Of a DNA stretch of 64,000 nt, positions 35,400 through 47,500 are shown piece by piece. The position numbers and the translations under genes are program-made. This DNA is from Cyathus striatus (lineage: Eukaryota > Basidiomycota > Agaricomycetes > Agaricales > Nidulariaceae). Positions within the stretch are counted from its first letter, which is position 1, and each line of letters starts with the position of its first letter. The notes under the pieces are model-generated. The model searched no databases. It was not told the origin of the DNA and saw nothing but the letters and a program-made list of their open reading frames with translations. The stretch covers positions 3,286,001 to 3,350,000 of the forward strand of contig JAOVFP010000014.1 in NCBI GenBank assembly GCA_025738555.1. The letters run 5' to 3'.

Positions 35400-37423
35400 T
35401 ATGGAAAGTCTAACAACCATGCTCAAACACATCAATTATAATTGATCTCCGGTGTCTGGCACTGCGGCATCTCAGTTAGATATTACAATCTCAGTTTCAG
35501 AATTTTATTTAAGCGAGACCGAGCGCTTACTCACTGAAGCATGGTCATCCGGTAACTACTAGTATGTGCACTCAAGAAATTATTTAGTTTGTTACAGTAA
35601 AATAAAATAAAATATGTAAGAGATCTGATATTAGTATTTGTGGACTAGATAAACCGAGATATAGGTGATATGTGCAACACAACACTCATATTATGTAAGA
35701 TTTTTCAGGGCTTTGCATTAAAAGCTGCAGTACTGATTTATCAAAAAAAAAAAAGTGTATTTCTTATAAACACAGAGTGATGACTAAGGTGAAGAAACCA
35801 TGGATTAGGTAACCAGAGTACATGGTATATAAGTAAATTTACGAAAACACGCTTTTGTGTTGAAAACAACGGATGTGGTGTACAGACTGTAGTATAATAC
35901 ATCATGGGTCCGAGCATCTACTACTTCAACTAGAGTCAGAGTGGATTAGGCAAATGATAGGTGCTTATTAGGTCATAAGCCGGGGCTTACAAAGGTGAAT
36001 TTTTAGTTAAATTGGATGCACAAAATGTTTGTATGCTCCCTCATCTTGCAAATGTAGAGGTCGCCTCACTGTAAATTTGGGAAAGCTTCCATCCTTATGA
36101 TCGCAAGTGACCCCGAGTCACTAATCAATGAAGAGGTGAAGGTGCGATTTCTTGTACCTAACAAAGATAAAATATGCGAGTTATCGAGATGTCCGTCCGA
36201 CTGGGAATTCTAAGGTGAAGACAATGGTGTTAGAAAAGTAAAATGAGTGTTGCAATGTAATGGATGAAATTGAACTTCCAAATGAAGTTCCAGTGTGAAG
36301 AGATAGCTGGAAAGAGCATGATAACGAATAAATTGACAGAATTAGTGTCAAACCGGCGTATGAGAGTTAGAGATTGAGTTCTAGACAAAGTAAACTCGAT
36401 TAGATGGTCTGCAGAATAACTACAGGGATTTATATACTAATAAAACCAATAAATATAAATTAGGCAAGGAATTGTATATTGAACGAAGTAATGTTGTAAG
36501 GGTTAAGGTGCGCTTGCACCTCAACAAAGAAAATAAAATGCGAGTCGGTCGAACGTCCGTTCTTCCTGCGGCGTTCTAAGGTGTCGAGAAAGAGGGGAAA
36601 TTTTCACTAAATTGCGAAGAGGTAAATATGACAAATTTATAGTAAGGAGGGAAAAGAATATTACTAATACCAAAACTTGAAGAATACCGAATTTTGTAGT
36701 GCAGGCGAATCGCCTGCTCTACAATGTAGAAGAATAAAAAGATATAGCCTGAAACATTTGTAAAGAATGGAAAACTTGAGTACGAAAATCCAGTGAGTTG
36801 AGGTTTGCGAGGTACAAGTGTATCAGTGCCGATGTCAGAGCTATTTTGAGGGCTCGGAGTGTCGCAAGAGTTTGGTATACATCGGAACAGTGCACGAAGA
36901 TGCACATCCTGAAAGAAATGGGAACAGGGCAAGCAGGGAGGTGAGGATAGGCTGAGAACAGGAACAGAACACGTAAGGACAAGTGGTGCGAACGTGAACG
37001 GAAGATTACGTAATGCGGTTTGGAACGTCTTGATATGTTGAACACTTAACATCTTTCATGTGATATGAGTCCGGATCCTCTTGTATCGATGTAAATTATA
37101 ACTCAGGACAAGCTGAGGACATTGTATCAACAAATTCAGTTCACCTAATATGAACGCCGCATAGTATAGCTTACATTATCGATTCATCTAGTCCACAGTT
37201 ACTTATATTGAAGCTTATTTACTATAACAAACTAAATCATTGTTTGAGCATACATACTATGCAGTAGTTACCGAACGACCATGCTTCGGTTAATAAGCGC
37301 CCGGCTTCGCTTAAATGAAATTCTGAAACTGAGATTGCAATATCTAACCGAGATGCCGCGGTGCCGGACACCGGAGGTCAGTTATAATTGATGCGTTTGA
37401 GCGTGGTCGTTAGATTTTCCATA
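35400..37423. mobile_element. TIR element of 2024 bp with long terminal repeats
   Basis: Inverted arms of about 245 bp (35400-35645 and 37180-37423) begin TATGGAAAGTCTAAC and TATGGAAAATCTAAC and are flanked by GTAATC at 35394-35399 and 37424-37429. No transposase is visible inside, only accidental frames. Bases 36486-36730 hold a copy of the hairpin-ended repeat H. A 6-bp target duplication is unusual and leaves the superfamily open. A partial second copy is at 43198-44065. Confidence 0.78.
36486..36730 (+). repeat. Repeat H copy with terminal hairpin
   Basis: Contains the block GTTCTAAGGTGTCGAG and ends with the palindrome GCAGGCGAATCGCCTGC at about 36711-36727, followed by TCTACAATGT. Relatives lie at 58424-58905 and 49635-49917, both reversed. 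Confidence 0.65.
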
Positions 37424-37911
37424 GTAATCATATTACTAACCAATATTTATTGAGCTCTATCTCTTTCTTCACAGAATGGGTTCCATTTAGCTTGTAGGGA
37501 ATATGTACTGCAAGGCAGTGGGGGCGGCATACTGGGTACCACTGGGTGATGAATGTCATGTAAAGTCTGCCTCAGGACTTCAGAATCCTCATACCACCCA
37601 ACTGTCCCCATCCTCCAGTCTCACAGTTCTGCGTCAAGGAACTCTTAGGTTCTTCTGCACCCCGACAAAGTGCCATTGGTTACGGGGCCCATGGTGGACA
37701 GGCAAAGAACCAATTTCTTGGTACACCCGAGTCGTGTATCCGTCTGTAACAATACATTGCTTTCGATAGGATCCAGAGAGCGAGAGTGCCAGAGACGTGC
37801 CAGAGAATATTACAAGTAATCTATCGTGCTGAGGGGTAGCGACATATCCACTGTCAATGGAAAGGTCACAGAAGGTAAGTAAGTCTCCCGTTAGACTACA
37901 AGTATGTGTCT

Positions 37912-38157
37912 CTATTTGGTTAACATTGGTTTGGTGCGTTGGAGATTATCACACTGCGTGCTTGCTCCATTCAACTTCATTAATTCATTCCTTGATACAC
38001 CATGCTGAACGAAGTCTGTAATATAGACTGTGAGCTTGATAACTTGAATCGGGGTTTGTGGCTCCCGCACCACCTCCTTTAGGAACATACAGTCTAGCAC
38101 AAGCCCAGCACCATTGCTCAGCCTCGAGTCACACGTTCCGTGGACGTATCGTGTCAC
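37912..38157 (-). CDS. Small open frame in duplicate unit D, unknown
   Basis: Counterpart of 1970-2200, open for 81 codons. It shares R-L-S-N-G, G-L-V-L-D-C-M-F-L-K, E-P-Q-T-P-I-Q-V-I-K-L and D-F-V-Q-H-G-V-S-R-N-E-L with a short internal deletion. The extra N-terminal residues differ. Function unknown; the retained frame after divergence is the only argument for it being real. Confidence 0.35.
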   Translation of the reverse strand: MTRYVHGTCDSRLSNGAGLVLDCMFLKEVVREPQTPIQVIKLTVYITDFVQHGVSRNELMKLNGASTQCDNLQRTKPMLTK

Positions 38158-38375
38158 ATGATCCTCGATGCAATGGTGCAGGGCTCAGGCAGAATAATTC
38201 AATACGTAGTGATTGAGAGTTCTGTGAGAAAACTATGAGTATTGAATAAATTTAATGAGATCGAGTCATATTCAGTCAGAGCAGATGATTAAATAAAATA
38301 CATTTCGCCGCTCTCACTGTCTCCATTTCCTTTATCACATTCTCCTCAGCAATTCGAATTTCGTATATACAAACT

Positions 38376-38729
38376 ATGAACGAAGCCACCGTTGGTTCTG
38401 AAAAATGGCATTACCAACTCGACAGAAAATTCGATACAGCCAGTATACCTGAGTTTTGCATCCAGGTACTACTACGATTACAGTCGAGAGAGGAGGTTCA
38501 CGAGGACGAGCGTTGGCTTGCCCTTGCGCATGTGATAAAATGGGCTGTTAGAACAGCTTACGATGCAGGTTTCCGAGAGTGGGACGAGTCGTTTTATCAG
38601 CGGGATCGGGAGCTAGGAACGATCGAGTTGGCTGTGTTGGTGGAGGGAAATACAGATCTAGCCGAAATTGTCATGCGCTGTTGGGAGACCAAATCGTTCA
38701 AGGAAATCCTAGAATACAGTAAGCAATAA
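38376..38729 (+). CDS. Hypothetical 117-residue protein, duplicate unit D
   Basis: Counterpart of 2442-2828, starting at the equivalent ATG in the same leader. It is 11 residues shorter because an inserted AATAATTT-like change brings in a TAA after E-Y-S-K-Q. The remaining sequence is collinear without gaps. No signal peptide, membrane segment or known domain. Confidence 0.45.
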   Translation: MNEATVGSEKWHYQLDRKFDTASIPEFCIQVLLRLQSREEVHEDERWLALAHVIKWAVRTAYDAGFREWDESFYQRDRELGTIELAVLVEGNTDLAEIVMRCWETKSFKEILEYSKQ

Positions 38730-39244
38730 TTTTTCCACGCCCGAGTTTCGCGGCTGCTCATGTAATTGATGCGGTCTCAATCATTAGAACCTTTCTTGTC
38801 ACGAAAGGTAGCATATGAGGGCAAAGACGAGGTTGACTTATTTATCGGTGAGTGACTTCCGTTAAAGTGAAAGTATTATCTGACTATATAATATATAGAA
38901 ACACTGTTGAAAAGGACGGCAGAAGCAGACTAAATTTCAGGACTTCTAACCGTACTGTAACTGGTTATGACCGTATTATGAAAGCCGCACCGTATGATTA
39001 TTATTTTTTGAGCTTTGATGGTACGGGACGGGTTTGTGGTTGGATTTAATAAGTTGTCACTATTTTTTTGCTTCAAATAATCGTGCAGTAACAAATGTAT
39101 TGGTGATTTTACACTAAGAGAAATTTTATTCCTTACTGAACACCAGCATATGCCAAACTTTACTACATATGAGTTCACTGGTGAACCTCCCACTGGTTAA
39201 CAAATTTAGATATCTAGTAATGATGCTGATCATACAATGCAAGT

Positions 39245-42200
39245 ACATCTGTGCACACAGCTGGATCACCTCCCGCATCCTGATGAGTTCACCTCTATTG
39301 AACAATTCACCACATCCTTAAACATGTTCACTGACATCATCACACAGGCAATTGTGGACAATGTTCCACTGGTTCGGCTTTCCCCCCACACTAAACGATG
39401 GTGGAGTCCTGAGCTCGCTGCTCTTAAAAAGGTGAAAGTTCGGCTGGAACGCAAAGCACATCGTATGCGCCGACAGCCTAACCACCCATGTCATGAGGAG
39501 GCTCGATTGGCCACTCGGCTATATGCCAGCAGCATGGATGATGCGAAGGATAAAACTTGGCTAACATATTTGGAGAGTCTGACGGATTCCACGATATGGG
39601 ATGCTGGACGCATGGTGATGGCGCCTGGTACAGATAGTGGACGAGCTCGTATACCTAACCTGGTACAACGAGATCCTATTACCAAGCGGGTTAGTGCCAC
39701 AGCGTGCACTAATGAGGAGAAGAGCGAAATGTTTTACAAGACGTTTTTCCTCCTGACTCTGCAGCGGCAGCTCCTCCTCCGCACGCTGATTACCCAGAGG
39801 CTGCATGGCAGTTTGACAACTTTTCTAATGAGCAGATTGATCGTGCTATTGACCGCATCAATCCTGCCAAAGCCACTCGCCCTGACTCTATCCCCAATGT
39901 GGTGATTAAGGAGTGCAGGTCCCTCCTTCTCCCCTTCCTCGGGCCATTTTTCCGTGCTACTGTTACACTTCGATATTACCCTGCAGAATGGGCACGCACA
40001 GAAACCCTTATTCTTAGGAAACCGGGAAAAACAGACTACTCGTCTCCCTCTTCCTGGCGCCCTATAGTCCTCTCTGATGGACTTGCGCGCTTGTTGAACA
40101 GTTGCATGGCTGAGGAACTCACCACAATGTGTGAACAGCATAAACTCCTCCCCTCACATCATTTCGGTGGACGTCCAGGACGCGCCACCACTGATTCCTT
40201 ACAGCTTTTGACTTACTCAGTAAAGGCTGCCTGGCGACGAGGAGAAGTAGCTTCACTCCTCAGCCTTGACGTTAAAGGAGCGTTCCCAAGTGTTTCACTT
40301 GACCGCTTGTATCATGAACTGCGCTTACACGGGATCCCTCCTACATTGATAGAGTGGCTCTTTCGGGCTCATCAGCAGCGTAGTACAACTTTGGCTTATG
40401 ATGATTATCTATCTGCGATTCTCCAGCTCCTATCTGGGCTGGACCAGGGCAATCCTGCCTCTTCTATTCTTTACCTCCTGTACAATGCTGGTCTAATAAC
40501 CGCAACACAGGGGGCTCACCTTTCTTTGCTTTTTGTTGATGACTCTGCCATGTTACTTACAGGACGCACACTACATGATACGCATTCAGCTATCCGTGGG
40601 ATTATGTCGCGTCCAGGAGGAGTATTGGACTGGGCTACGACTCACAATTGTGAGTTTGGAATTGAAAAATTCCAGTTATGCGACTTTACCCGACGACGTA
40701 TCCGCGATACATCTATCCTACGATATTTTGGCCACACGCAGCGACAACGTACACGCACTATACCTATTCCCCGTCCCTCATTGGAGATCAAGGGACGTAT
40801 TATACCCTCCTCTCCTACTCTTCGATTCCTTGGTATATTATTCGATAATGAACTACGATGGGGGCCACAGCGGGCGGCAGTACTAACCAAGGGACAGTAG
40901 TGGATCCAACAGGTTTCACGATTGGCCCGCCCCTCAAAGGGGGCCTCGGGCACCTGCCTACGACGTTTATATATTGCCCAAGCTGTCCCTCGTATTTTGT
41001 ATGCTGCTGACCTATTCCTAACCCCCCCAGACCTACACCAGCGCTCACCACCCTCTAGCCTGGTAAAGTTGACGTCTTTGCAACGGCAAGCGACACTGCT
41101 CATCACTGGTGGATTGCGGTCTACACCGACGGATGCCCTCGATGTCCTAGCCGGTTTACTACCGTTTCATATCCTACTGGCCAAACACCAACACAGAGCC
41201 CTCCTTCGATACTGCACCCTTCCGCCTACTAACCCCATCCACAAGATTGTCTCCCATGCTCGCAACCGCCGCAAACTGCACTCTCACAATTCCCCCCTCC
41301 ACCTCCTCTTTCATGCTTACCCACTCAATCCTCGGATAATCGAGACAGTGCTGCCCATACGACACCCTACTTCATGGACCCCCCCATTTTCTACGCTGGT
41401 CGCACCTAGCAAAGAGGCAGCCATCGCCATGGACACGGTGGACAATGCTGACATTATAATTTATACAGATGGATCTGGGTTCAAAGGACTTATCGGCTCG
41501 TCAGCGGTAATGTATCGTGGAGCGCGTGAAGTGGCACGCATTCGCTACCTCCTCGGACCTGACTCTTGTCATGTAGTATACGGTGCAGAGTGTGTAGGCC
41601 TCCTCCTTGGCGCCCATCTCCTACGAAAGGAACGGGGATTCAATTCTGTGACCTTCGCGATTGATAATCAAGCAGCCATATCAGCCTCAGAGAGCCACTA
41701 CTCTCGTCCTGGACATTATATTGTGGACACCTTCCTTGAGACCCTCGCGAATGTTGTCGACGATGACATCGAGATTACTATTCGATGGGTCCCGGGGCAT
41801 TGTGACGTGCCTGGCAATGAGGCCGCCGACAGTGAAGCGAAGCGTGCCATCACACAGGGCTCAAGCCCTCACCTTGACCTTCCTCGACCACTCCGCCACA
41901 TACTCCCTCTCTCCAAAGCCGCTATACAAGCAGAGTTCCAGAAATGCCTCAAAGCAGCTGCCACTACCCACTGGAAACAGTCGCCCTCCCACGCAAGGAT
42001 CAGCCGCAATATCCCAGCTAAGCCGTCCCCCTTTACCTCTGCATTGCTCCTACAATTACCTCGCAAACTCACTAGCTTGATTACACAGATGATCACGGGG
42101 CACATCGCCCTCAACATGTACCTCCACCGCATCGGCAAGGCTGCATCCCCAAACTGCGGGAAATGCTCCCGAAACTCCCCGGAGTCCGTCGAGCACTTCC

Positions 42201-42403
42201 TGCTACGATGCCCGGCCTATGCTGACCGGCGTGGACCACTACTTGCACAATGTGCTCAGCGCGGACACCGGATTTCCCTGCGCAAGATTCTTTCTGCTCC
42301 AAAGAACCTATCAGCACTAGCTGTCTTCGTCAATGCCACAGGCCGACTACGGCAGACACTAGGAATCATACCACGATGGACCCCCCCACAGGAGGATAAT
42401 TAG
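39245..42403 (+). pseudogene. LINE ORF2: reverse transcriptase and RNase H
   Basis: Reads from the truncated 5' end (linker with W-W-S-P-E-L) to 42403, with one -1 frameshift near 39746 (a lost C in a T/C run) and one in-frame TAG at 40898-40900. RT motifs: L-R-K-P-G-K-T/S-W-R-P-I, L-S-L-D-V-K-G-A-F (A), Q-G-N-P-A-S (B) and F-V-D-D-S (C, the F-V-D-D variant of the catalytic box). RNase H: Y-T-D-G-S-G, E-C-V-G-L, I-D-N-Q-A-A and W-V-P-G-H-C-D-V-P-G-N-E-A-A-D, so D-E-D and the D of E-A-A-D are all visible. A C-terminal zinc-knuckle region reads C-G-K-C-x-H-F-L-L-R-C. Only two lesions, so it is a young copy. The catalytic residues are intact, but it cannot encode a full enzyme. Confidence 0.92.
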
Positions 42404-42770
42404 TTGAAGTAGAAGGATGAAGGGGTTTTGGTTCCCTTCTTAGTTTCTCGGAATCTTCATCGCTCACACACGCTGCCACGCTCAGCCCTTCACAAGTCTC
42501 GCTGCACTGGCATACAGCCACCTCACTTTATATCACGGTGCGCACTTACACCATGTAGTGCCTCCTTTCTCATCCTCCTGACGTCATGCTCTGGCACGAC
42601 GCCCCGAGGCTCTATCTTACAAGCCGCCGTCCTGCACTTACACTACTCTCTCCCTTATATTTACGATACCTTGCACTACACCTTACTACATGGTAGACAC
42701 TTCACTGTCGCGACATATGGGTCACCATCACCGACAATAAAATATGGATTCAAAAAAAAAAAAAAAAAAA
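42404..42770 (+). other. LINE 3' UTR and poly(A)
   Basis: Non-coding tail of the LINE, ending with AATAAAATATGG and 19 A. The conserved end of such elements is what their reverse transcriptase recognises. Confidence 0.8.
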
Positions 42771-42786
42771 TACAATGCAAGTTTTA

Positions 42787-43195
42787 ATAAAGAAATAAGG
42801 CCGGCAAGCGGCACAGCCCACTACCTCAGCAGTTTGACTAGTAAGAGATATTGAATTAAAGGAACCATATATTTAGTATTGCCCGAGAATGAGAAAAGCT
42901 AGTGCTTGTTCAACTAATCAATTGAGTATTAAAAGACGTTTGAATTCAATGCACAACAGGAATTAAATCTTGAAACAGGTTTTTTCTGGTAAATGCGGCA
43001 ATTACAACTTGAATTGCCTCGAAGCTATTTGGGGTAGTTCCATAGTGTCAGCTACAAAATTTTCATCCCCCTTCTCCCTGCTCCCCTTCTCATTCTCGGG
43101 CAATACTAAATATATGGTTCCTTTAATTCAATATCTCTTACTAGTCAAACTGCTGAGGTAGTGGGCTGTGCCGCTTGCCGGCCTTATTTCTTTAT
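42787..43195. mobile_element. Fold-back element, perfect 109-bp inverted arms
   Basis: Arms at 42787-42895 and 43087-43195 are perfect reverse complements by eye, with a 191-bp centre, flanked by TA at 42785-42786 and 43196-43197. It starts ATAAAGAAATAAGGCCGGCA. No coding capacity. The transcript or single strand would form a very stable hairpin. It sits three bases past the LINE's right target duplication. Confidence 0.88.
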
Positions 43196-43197
43196 TA

Positions 43198-44065
43198 GAA
43201 CAATAAAATAAGTATGGAGAATGTAATAATTGAAAATGAACTTTGAGACAAAGTTCCAACGTAACAAGAGTTGGTGAGAACGTAAAACGAGTAAATTGAA
43301 GATTACTGTCGATACGTCGTATGAAGATACGTGTGAGTCCAAGTAAATTTGATTAGATTCTGTAGTGTAACCGTACAGAGGTTTAAATGCTGGAAAAACA
43401 AATAAATCTAGAAGTAGTAGGGCTGTATACATCGGACAAAGGAATGAAGAATATTTTTTAAAAAAAATAGATTAAAACATTAATAGCGAATGGAGAAATT
43501 TGAGGAAGAAAAATTGAAAGACTACTAGTAATTGAAGAGTTTGCGACGAGACGAGAGCTTTCTTGTCAAACTCAGGGTCTTGATTCAGTGCCGATGTCAG
43601 AGCTATTATTTTTGAGAACTTGGAGTGTCGCAGGATATATGTATCGGTCGGAACGGTTCACGAAAGGTATAATTTGAGGAAAGCTTGGAACAAGTGAGCG
43701 GGGAGAAGAGATTTGGTGGGGAACGCGAGCGGATACTAATAATACGGTAGGATATATACTGTATAGCTCGCTTACAATTCAGCAGGTCCCGAGTTCGATC
43801 CCCACCTTAGCCTCTAGTCCACAAATACTTATATCGGAGCTCGTACTTATGGGTATTTTTATTGTAATGAACTAAATAATTTCTTGAGTACACATAGTTA
43901 CCGCCGTACCGGACGACCACGCTTCAGTTAGTAAGCGCTCAGTCTCGCTTAAGTGAAATTCTAAAACCGAGATTGTGATATCTACATAATCGAGAAGCCG
44001 CAGTGCCGGACATCGGAGCTCAATTATAATTGATGCGTTTGAGCGTGGTCGTTAGACTTTCCATA
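43198..44065. mobile_element. Left-truncated copy of the 2-kb TIR element
   Basis: Matches the right part of 35400-37423: the AGTGCCGATGTCAGAGCTAT block (43590), the CTAGTCCACA block (43813) and the terminal arm ending GACTTTCCATA at 44065. No left arm is present. A tRNA T-arm-like GAGTTCGATCCCCACC lies at about 43793 inside a segment absent from the other copy. Confidence 0.72.
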
Positions 44066-44084
44066 ATATTGATGATATCTGCAA

Positions 44085-44452
44085 AGTATTCAATCAGCTA
44101 TCATCAATCTCGTCCTTGAAGAGCTTGATAATAATGCTGCCACCCATTTATACGAAATTGGCAATTAATATGAAGCCTGATATCATAGTAAGTGCACCAA
44201 TTTATCTTTATAAACCTATTTACATTTTATTTTCAGTCTGGTATACAAGAAACTCTAAGGGCGCATTCTTATAATCATTGGAGTTTCGCTGATATTGGAA
44301 TCGCCGCTGGTAGTCAAATAGAGCCAATCGATATGGACCTCATGAAAGTCATACTTAGTGTTATTCCTTCAGTGTCCAGCATTTTGGGGCAAGATAAAAC
44401 TGATATGAATGTCAAGGATTACAATTCCATTAAAGTTGAGGAGTTAATTTAG
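44085..44452 (+). pseudogene. C-terminal exon of an unknown gene family
   Basis: After an intron of about 49 nt (44189-44237, GTAAGTGC to TTTCAG) a frame of 71 codons reads to TAG 44452. It ends S-V-S-S-I-L-G-Q-D, then V-K-D-Y-N-S-I-K-V. The unrelated-looking minus-strand locus at 57699-59640 ends in a similar way: V-S-S-I-M-G-Q-G, then I-D-D-Y-N-A-I-R-V. The upstream part is cut off by the TIR element ending at 44065. Family unknown. Confidence 0.45.
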
Positions 44453-44639
44453 ACAGTAATAAATTTGGATACGTATATGCTACATGTGTATGTTAATAAA
44501 ACTCCCTTCAACTTTTGACGATTCAGAGTCACCGCTATAATTTCTTGAACTAACTTTCAAACTATATATATATTTCATCATTCGTAACTGTTCGTAAGCC
44601 GACTAAAGTAAAAGTTTGTTCCACAGCGTGATTTCATTT

Positions 44640-47500
44640 ATTTCTGGGTGCGCCATTGTATTTGATTGTTGCAGCTATGGGAACGAGTGCAGTAGAATAG
44701 ACGAGTGTAACTGGTATTCTTATTAAGAGGTAAGTATATGAGGTTCGTCGAAGGAATTTTCATAAAATCAATTTTGTTCGATTTCATTCCTGGAGAACAC
44801 TAACGGTGGGATAATAAATATTCCTATCGTGAACTTAGTAAAAGTAAGACTAAGGGGTTGTGAATCAGAAAGGCATCTTGAATGTGTGCCCGTCATGAGT
44901 ACATCGTTGTTGGTATCTTTAGCAGTTTATATGTACATCTGTCTATGCACGTACCTTGGGTGTGCCATCATATACCCATCCCCCTATAAGATGCGAAAAC
45001 CAATTTAAATGAAACACCTAAAACGCACCGAGAGAACAAAATTGAATCCCGGGCGCCGGCATCAATAAATGACGACGATCAGCTCAAATCACATCAAATC
45101 AAAGATACCATTCCATCTATCGTCTCACGACCATCCACGCCACACGAAGCTGATTTGACAGAAAACGTGGACGAGGTATCAGGTTGAAACAAGTACCGTA
45201 GGTTGAACGAAGAGATGTGGCTACAAACACTGGGTGGGTATGATTTACTGATACTTATCATTCGGGTTGAGAGTGATGATCATCGTTCCCAGAAACTTTT
45301 CCTCTGTCTGTTTCTGTCAGGATAATGATAGTAGTACAGGGTTCCGTAGTTCCGTAGTTCCGAAGTTCCGAGGTCTGTTCATTCCTTTAATGCGAGAGAA
45401 GCATTGAATTGCCATACTCCTGTTGATCAAGTGATATATGAGGTTCGTTGAGAAGAAGTTATGAACGTGATAATTTCTTAGTACCTTTATCTTATATATG
45501 TACGTTATGTTATCAGCCATATCAGCGGGATATTGAATTATCCAATCCGAATCGTGAACTTGTTAGAAGTATGATTATCAAATGCAATGGGAGAATATCA
45601 GAATTGAGTAATGGCTGTGAATCTGAATGAATGGCATCTTGCACGTGTGGCGAGCTAAAAAAGTAGGTCAAACTGGGGCCACCCACTGCCAAGTGTTGTA
45701 TGTGATCAATGACGATTGACAATGTCCTTGGATATCGAGCGAGTCCACAAAGTCATACGCCTACTATAAGGCATTGAGTGGATATCAAGGGTTCATGGGA
45801 AGGAATTCAGTTAACGAGATGTACCTACGGACGGGTAGACATGATCTAGTTATCAGCGATGATCATCCTGTAAAGAAACATTACTGTCATGCTCATCATG
45901 TTTTTTTGGTAGATCCGAAGATCCGAGATCCGTTCATTTTGAACCCCACCTTGAGCATTCCTTCAAAATGGTGGTAAGAGGACGACGAGAGAAGGATTTA
46001 AGTACGTCGCTTAGTACTCTTGTTGATTAAGAGATATATGACGTTAGTTGAGGAGAAGTTACTTTGTGTGCGGTCATATTTCCTGTGGTCATCTGCTCAG
46101 AGTGTCCTAGATCCGAAAATCCGACTCTTGAGATCCGTTCATTCTGAGTCCAAGCTTGAGCACTGAGCATTCCTTTGAGATGATGGTATGAGATACTTTA
46201 GCATTTACAAATGCGTCGGGCACTGTTCCAGCTGCAGAGCCGAATTATAGTGGATGAAGAAAGAAATCTACATGCGGGTGAGTTTCGTCGGTTAGGGTAT
46301 GTGATACCGTAAAACGATGAGTGCGTTCGATGATACTGATTAGTACAATATATAGGGTTAGTCTAGGTACCTCTTAGTTAAAGGTACATGGAAGATTTAA
46401 TAAAGCTATTCATTCCAGTGATTGACATACGTTATGTTAGCATGTCGACGATCGTTCAATATTCCCGAACACTGGCATGTTCCATCCATCTATCGAGACG
46501 TCGGTAAGTTATACATTTTGACCCTGGAATCCATGGTCATGATGGGATTGTATGCAGCTCCTGTCGAGAGTCTATTCGAGGTAAGACTAAGGGGAAATAC
46601 GGTGCACACCATGAGATTAGTTATAAGAGGAATAATGATCAAACGGTATGAGAAAATCAGAAATTGATTTACTGTCTGGTTGTGAATGAATGGCATCTTG
46701 CATGTGTGATATAATAAGCCGGATGTGGGTGTGCTAGAAGTATTGCATTATGCTTGGGATAATTTCGTATTCAAAATATTGAATAATTTTCATCCGAGTT
46801 GAAAGCTCTATTCGAGTCACGATTAGTAAAAAGAATAATGCATGATTATCAGCAGTAAAGGCACCGGGAGAATATCACGTTTGAGTTGTAGCTGTGAATG
46901 AGAGGCGTGCCGTGAGCTTGTGGGGCAATCACGTCGATATGCGAAAGGATGCGTCACCTGAGTAATTGATAATGTCTGGAAAGTTGTACATGTACACCAA
47001 CAATTAGTATAAGATACAAACTAATAATACCCCACTAACCCAGCCAAAAATACCTAGAGAGGGCATTAATTCCCGGCATCAAGTAACGAGGAAGTAATCA
47101 AGATGTTCAACATACTTCATACGATCCATCCATCCATTCATCCATCTATCCATCCACGCAAAATCAGAAACCCCACATCGAATGCGAAGTGAGATGATAC
47201 CGTTATCGATACGGACACGCGAGCTGGGGAAGGTCGGGTGCAGATCATGCGACGAATCAACCACGAGCAGAATAGGCGCATCAGCAGGCTATGACATCAT
47301 TCGGAAGGCGAGCGAAGGTCACCGTTCGGGGGAAATGGCATGACAGTCGGAATCGGTACAGTTCTTTCCAAAGATCCGAGATCCGTCATTTCTAAGCCCG
47401 AGCATTTCTTTGAAATGATCATTGATGAGAGCTGTGAAAGCGGTAGAGTAGGAAGAAAGAGCGAGAGAAGCGGAGAGGAGCGCTGAGAGATAAGCATTGC
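44640..47500. repeat. Eroded tandem array, units of roughly 600 bp
   Basis: Recurring blocks in the same order: TATGAGGTTCGTCG (44739, 45438; variants 46038, 46272), GATCCGAGATCCGTTCATT (45342 variant, 45915, 46105 variant, 47372), GAGCATTCCTTTGAAATGAT (45952, 46164, 47399) and GGCATCTTGCACGTGTG (44870, 45633, 46690). Units are diverged and of uneven length. No coding frame is convincing. Confidence 0.65.
47126..47158. repeat. ATCC microsatellite
   Basis: About eight imperfect ATCC units. Confidence 0.85.

Larger units (their letters stand above)
37486..39233. repeat. Segmental duplicate unit D
   Basis: About 1.75 kb matching 1490-3300 of unit A at high identity, including the exon-1/intron-1 scrap of the 48-kb gene (37486-37545), both divergent small frames and the copia fragment. 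It ends where the LINE inserted. Confidence 0.88.
39245..42770 (+). mobile_element. Tad-like LINE, 5'-truncated (3.5 kb)
   Basis: Flanked by a 12-bp target duplication TACAATGCAAGT at 39233-39244 and 42771-42782, and ends with AATAAA (42736) and 19 A (42752-42770). The left end begins inside the linker before the RT domain; no ORF1 or endonuclease is present, the usual result of incomplete reverse transcription. The empty target is preserved in unit A at 3291-3302. Confidence 0.92.

Noticed and set aside
39491..42317. Minus-strand and alternate-frame readings within the LINE
   Set aside because: Overlap the RT/RNase H frame, whose motifs are complete. No independent support.
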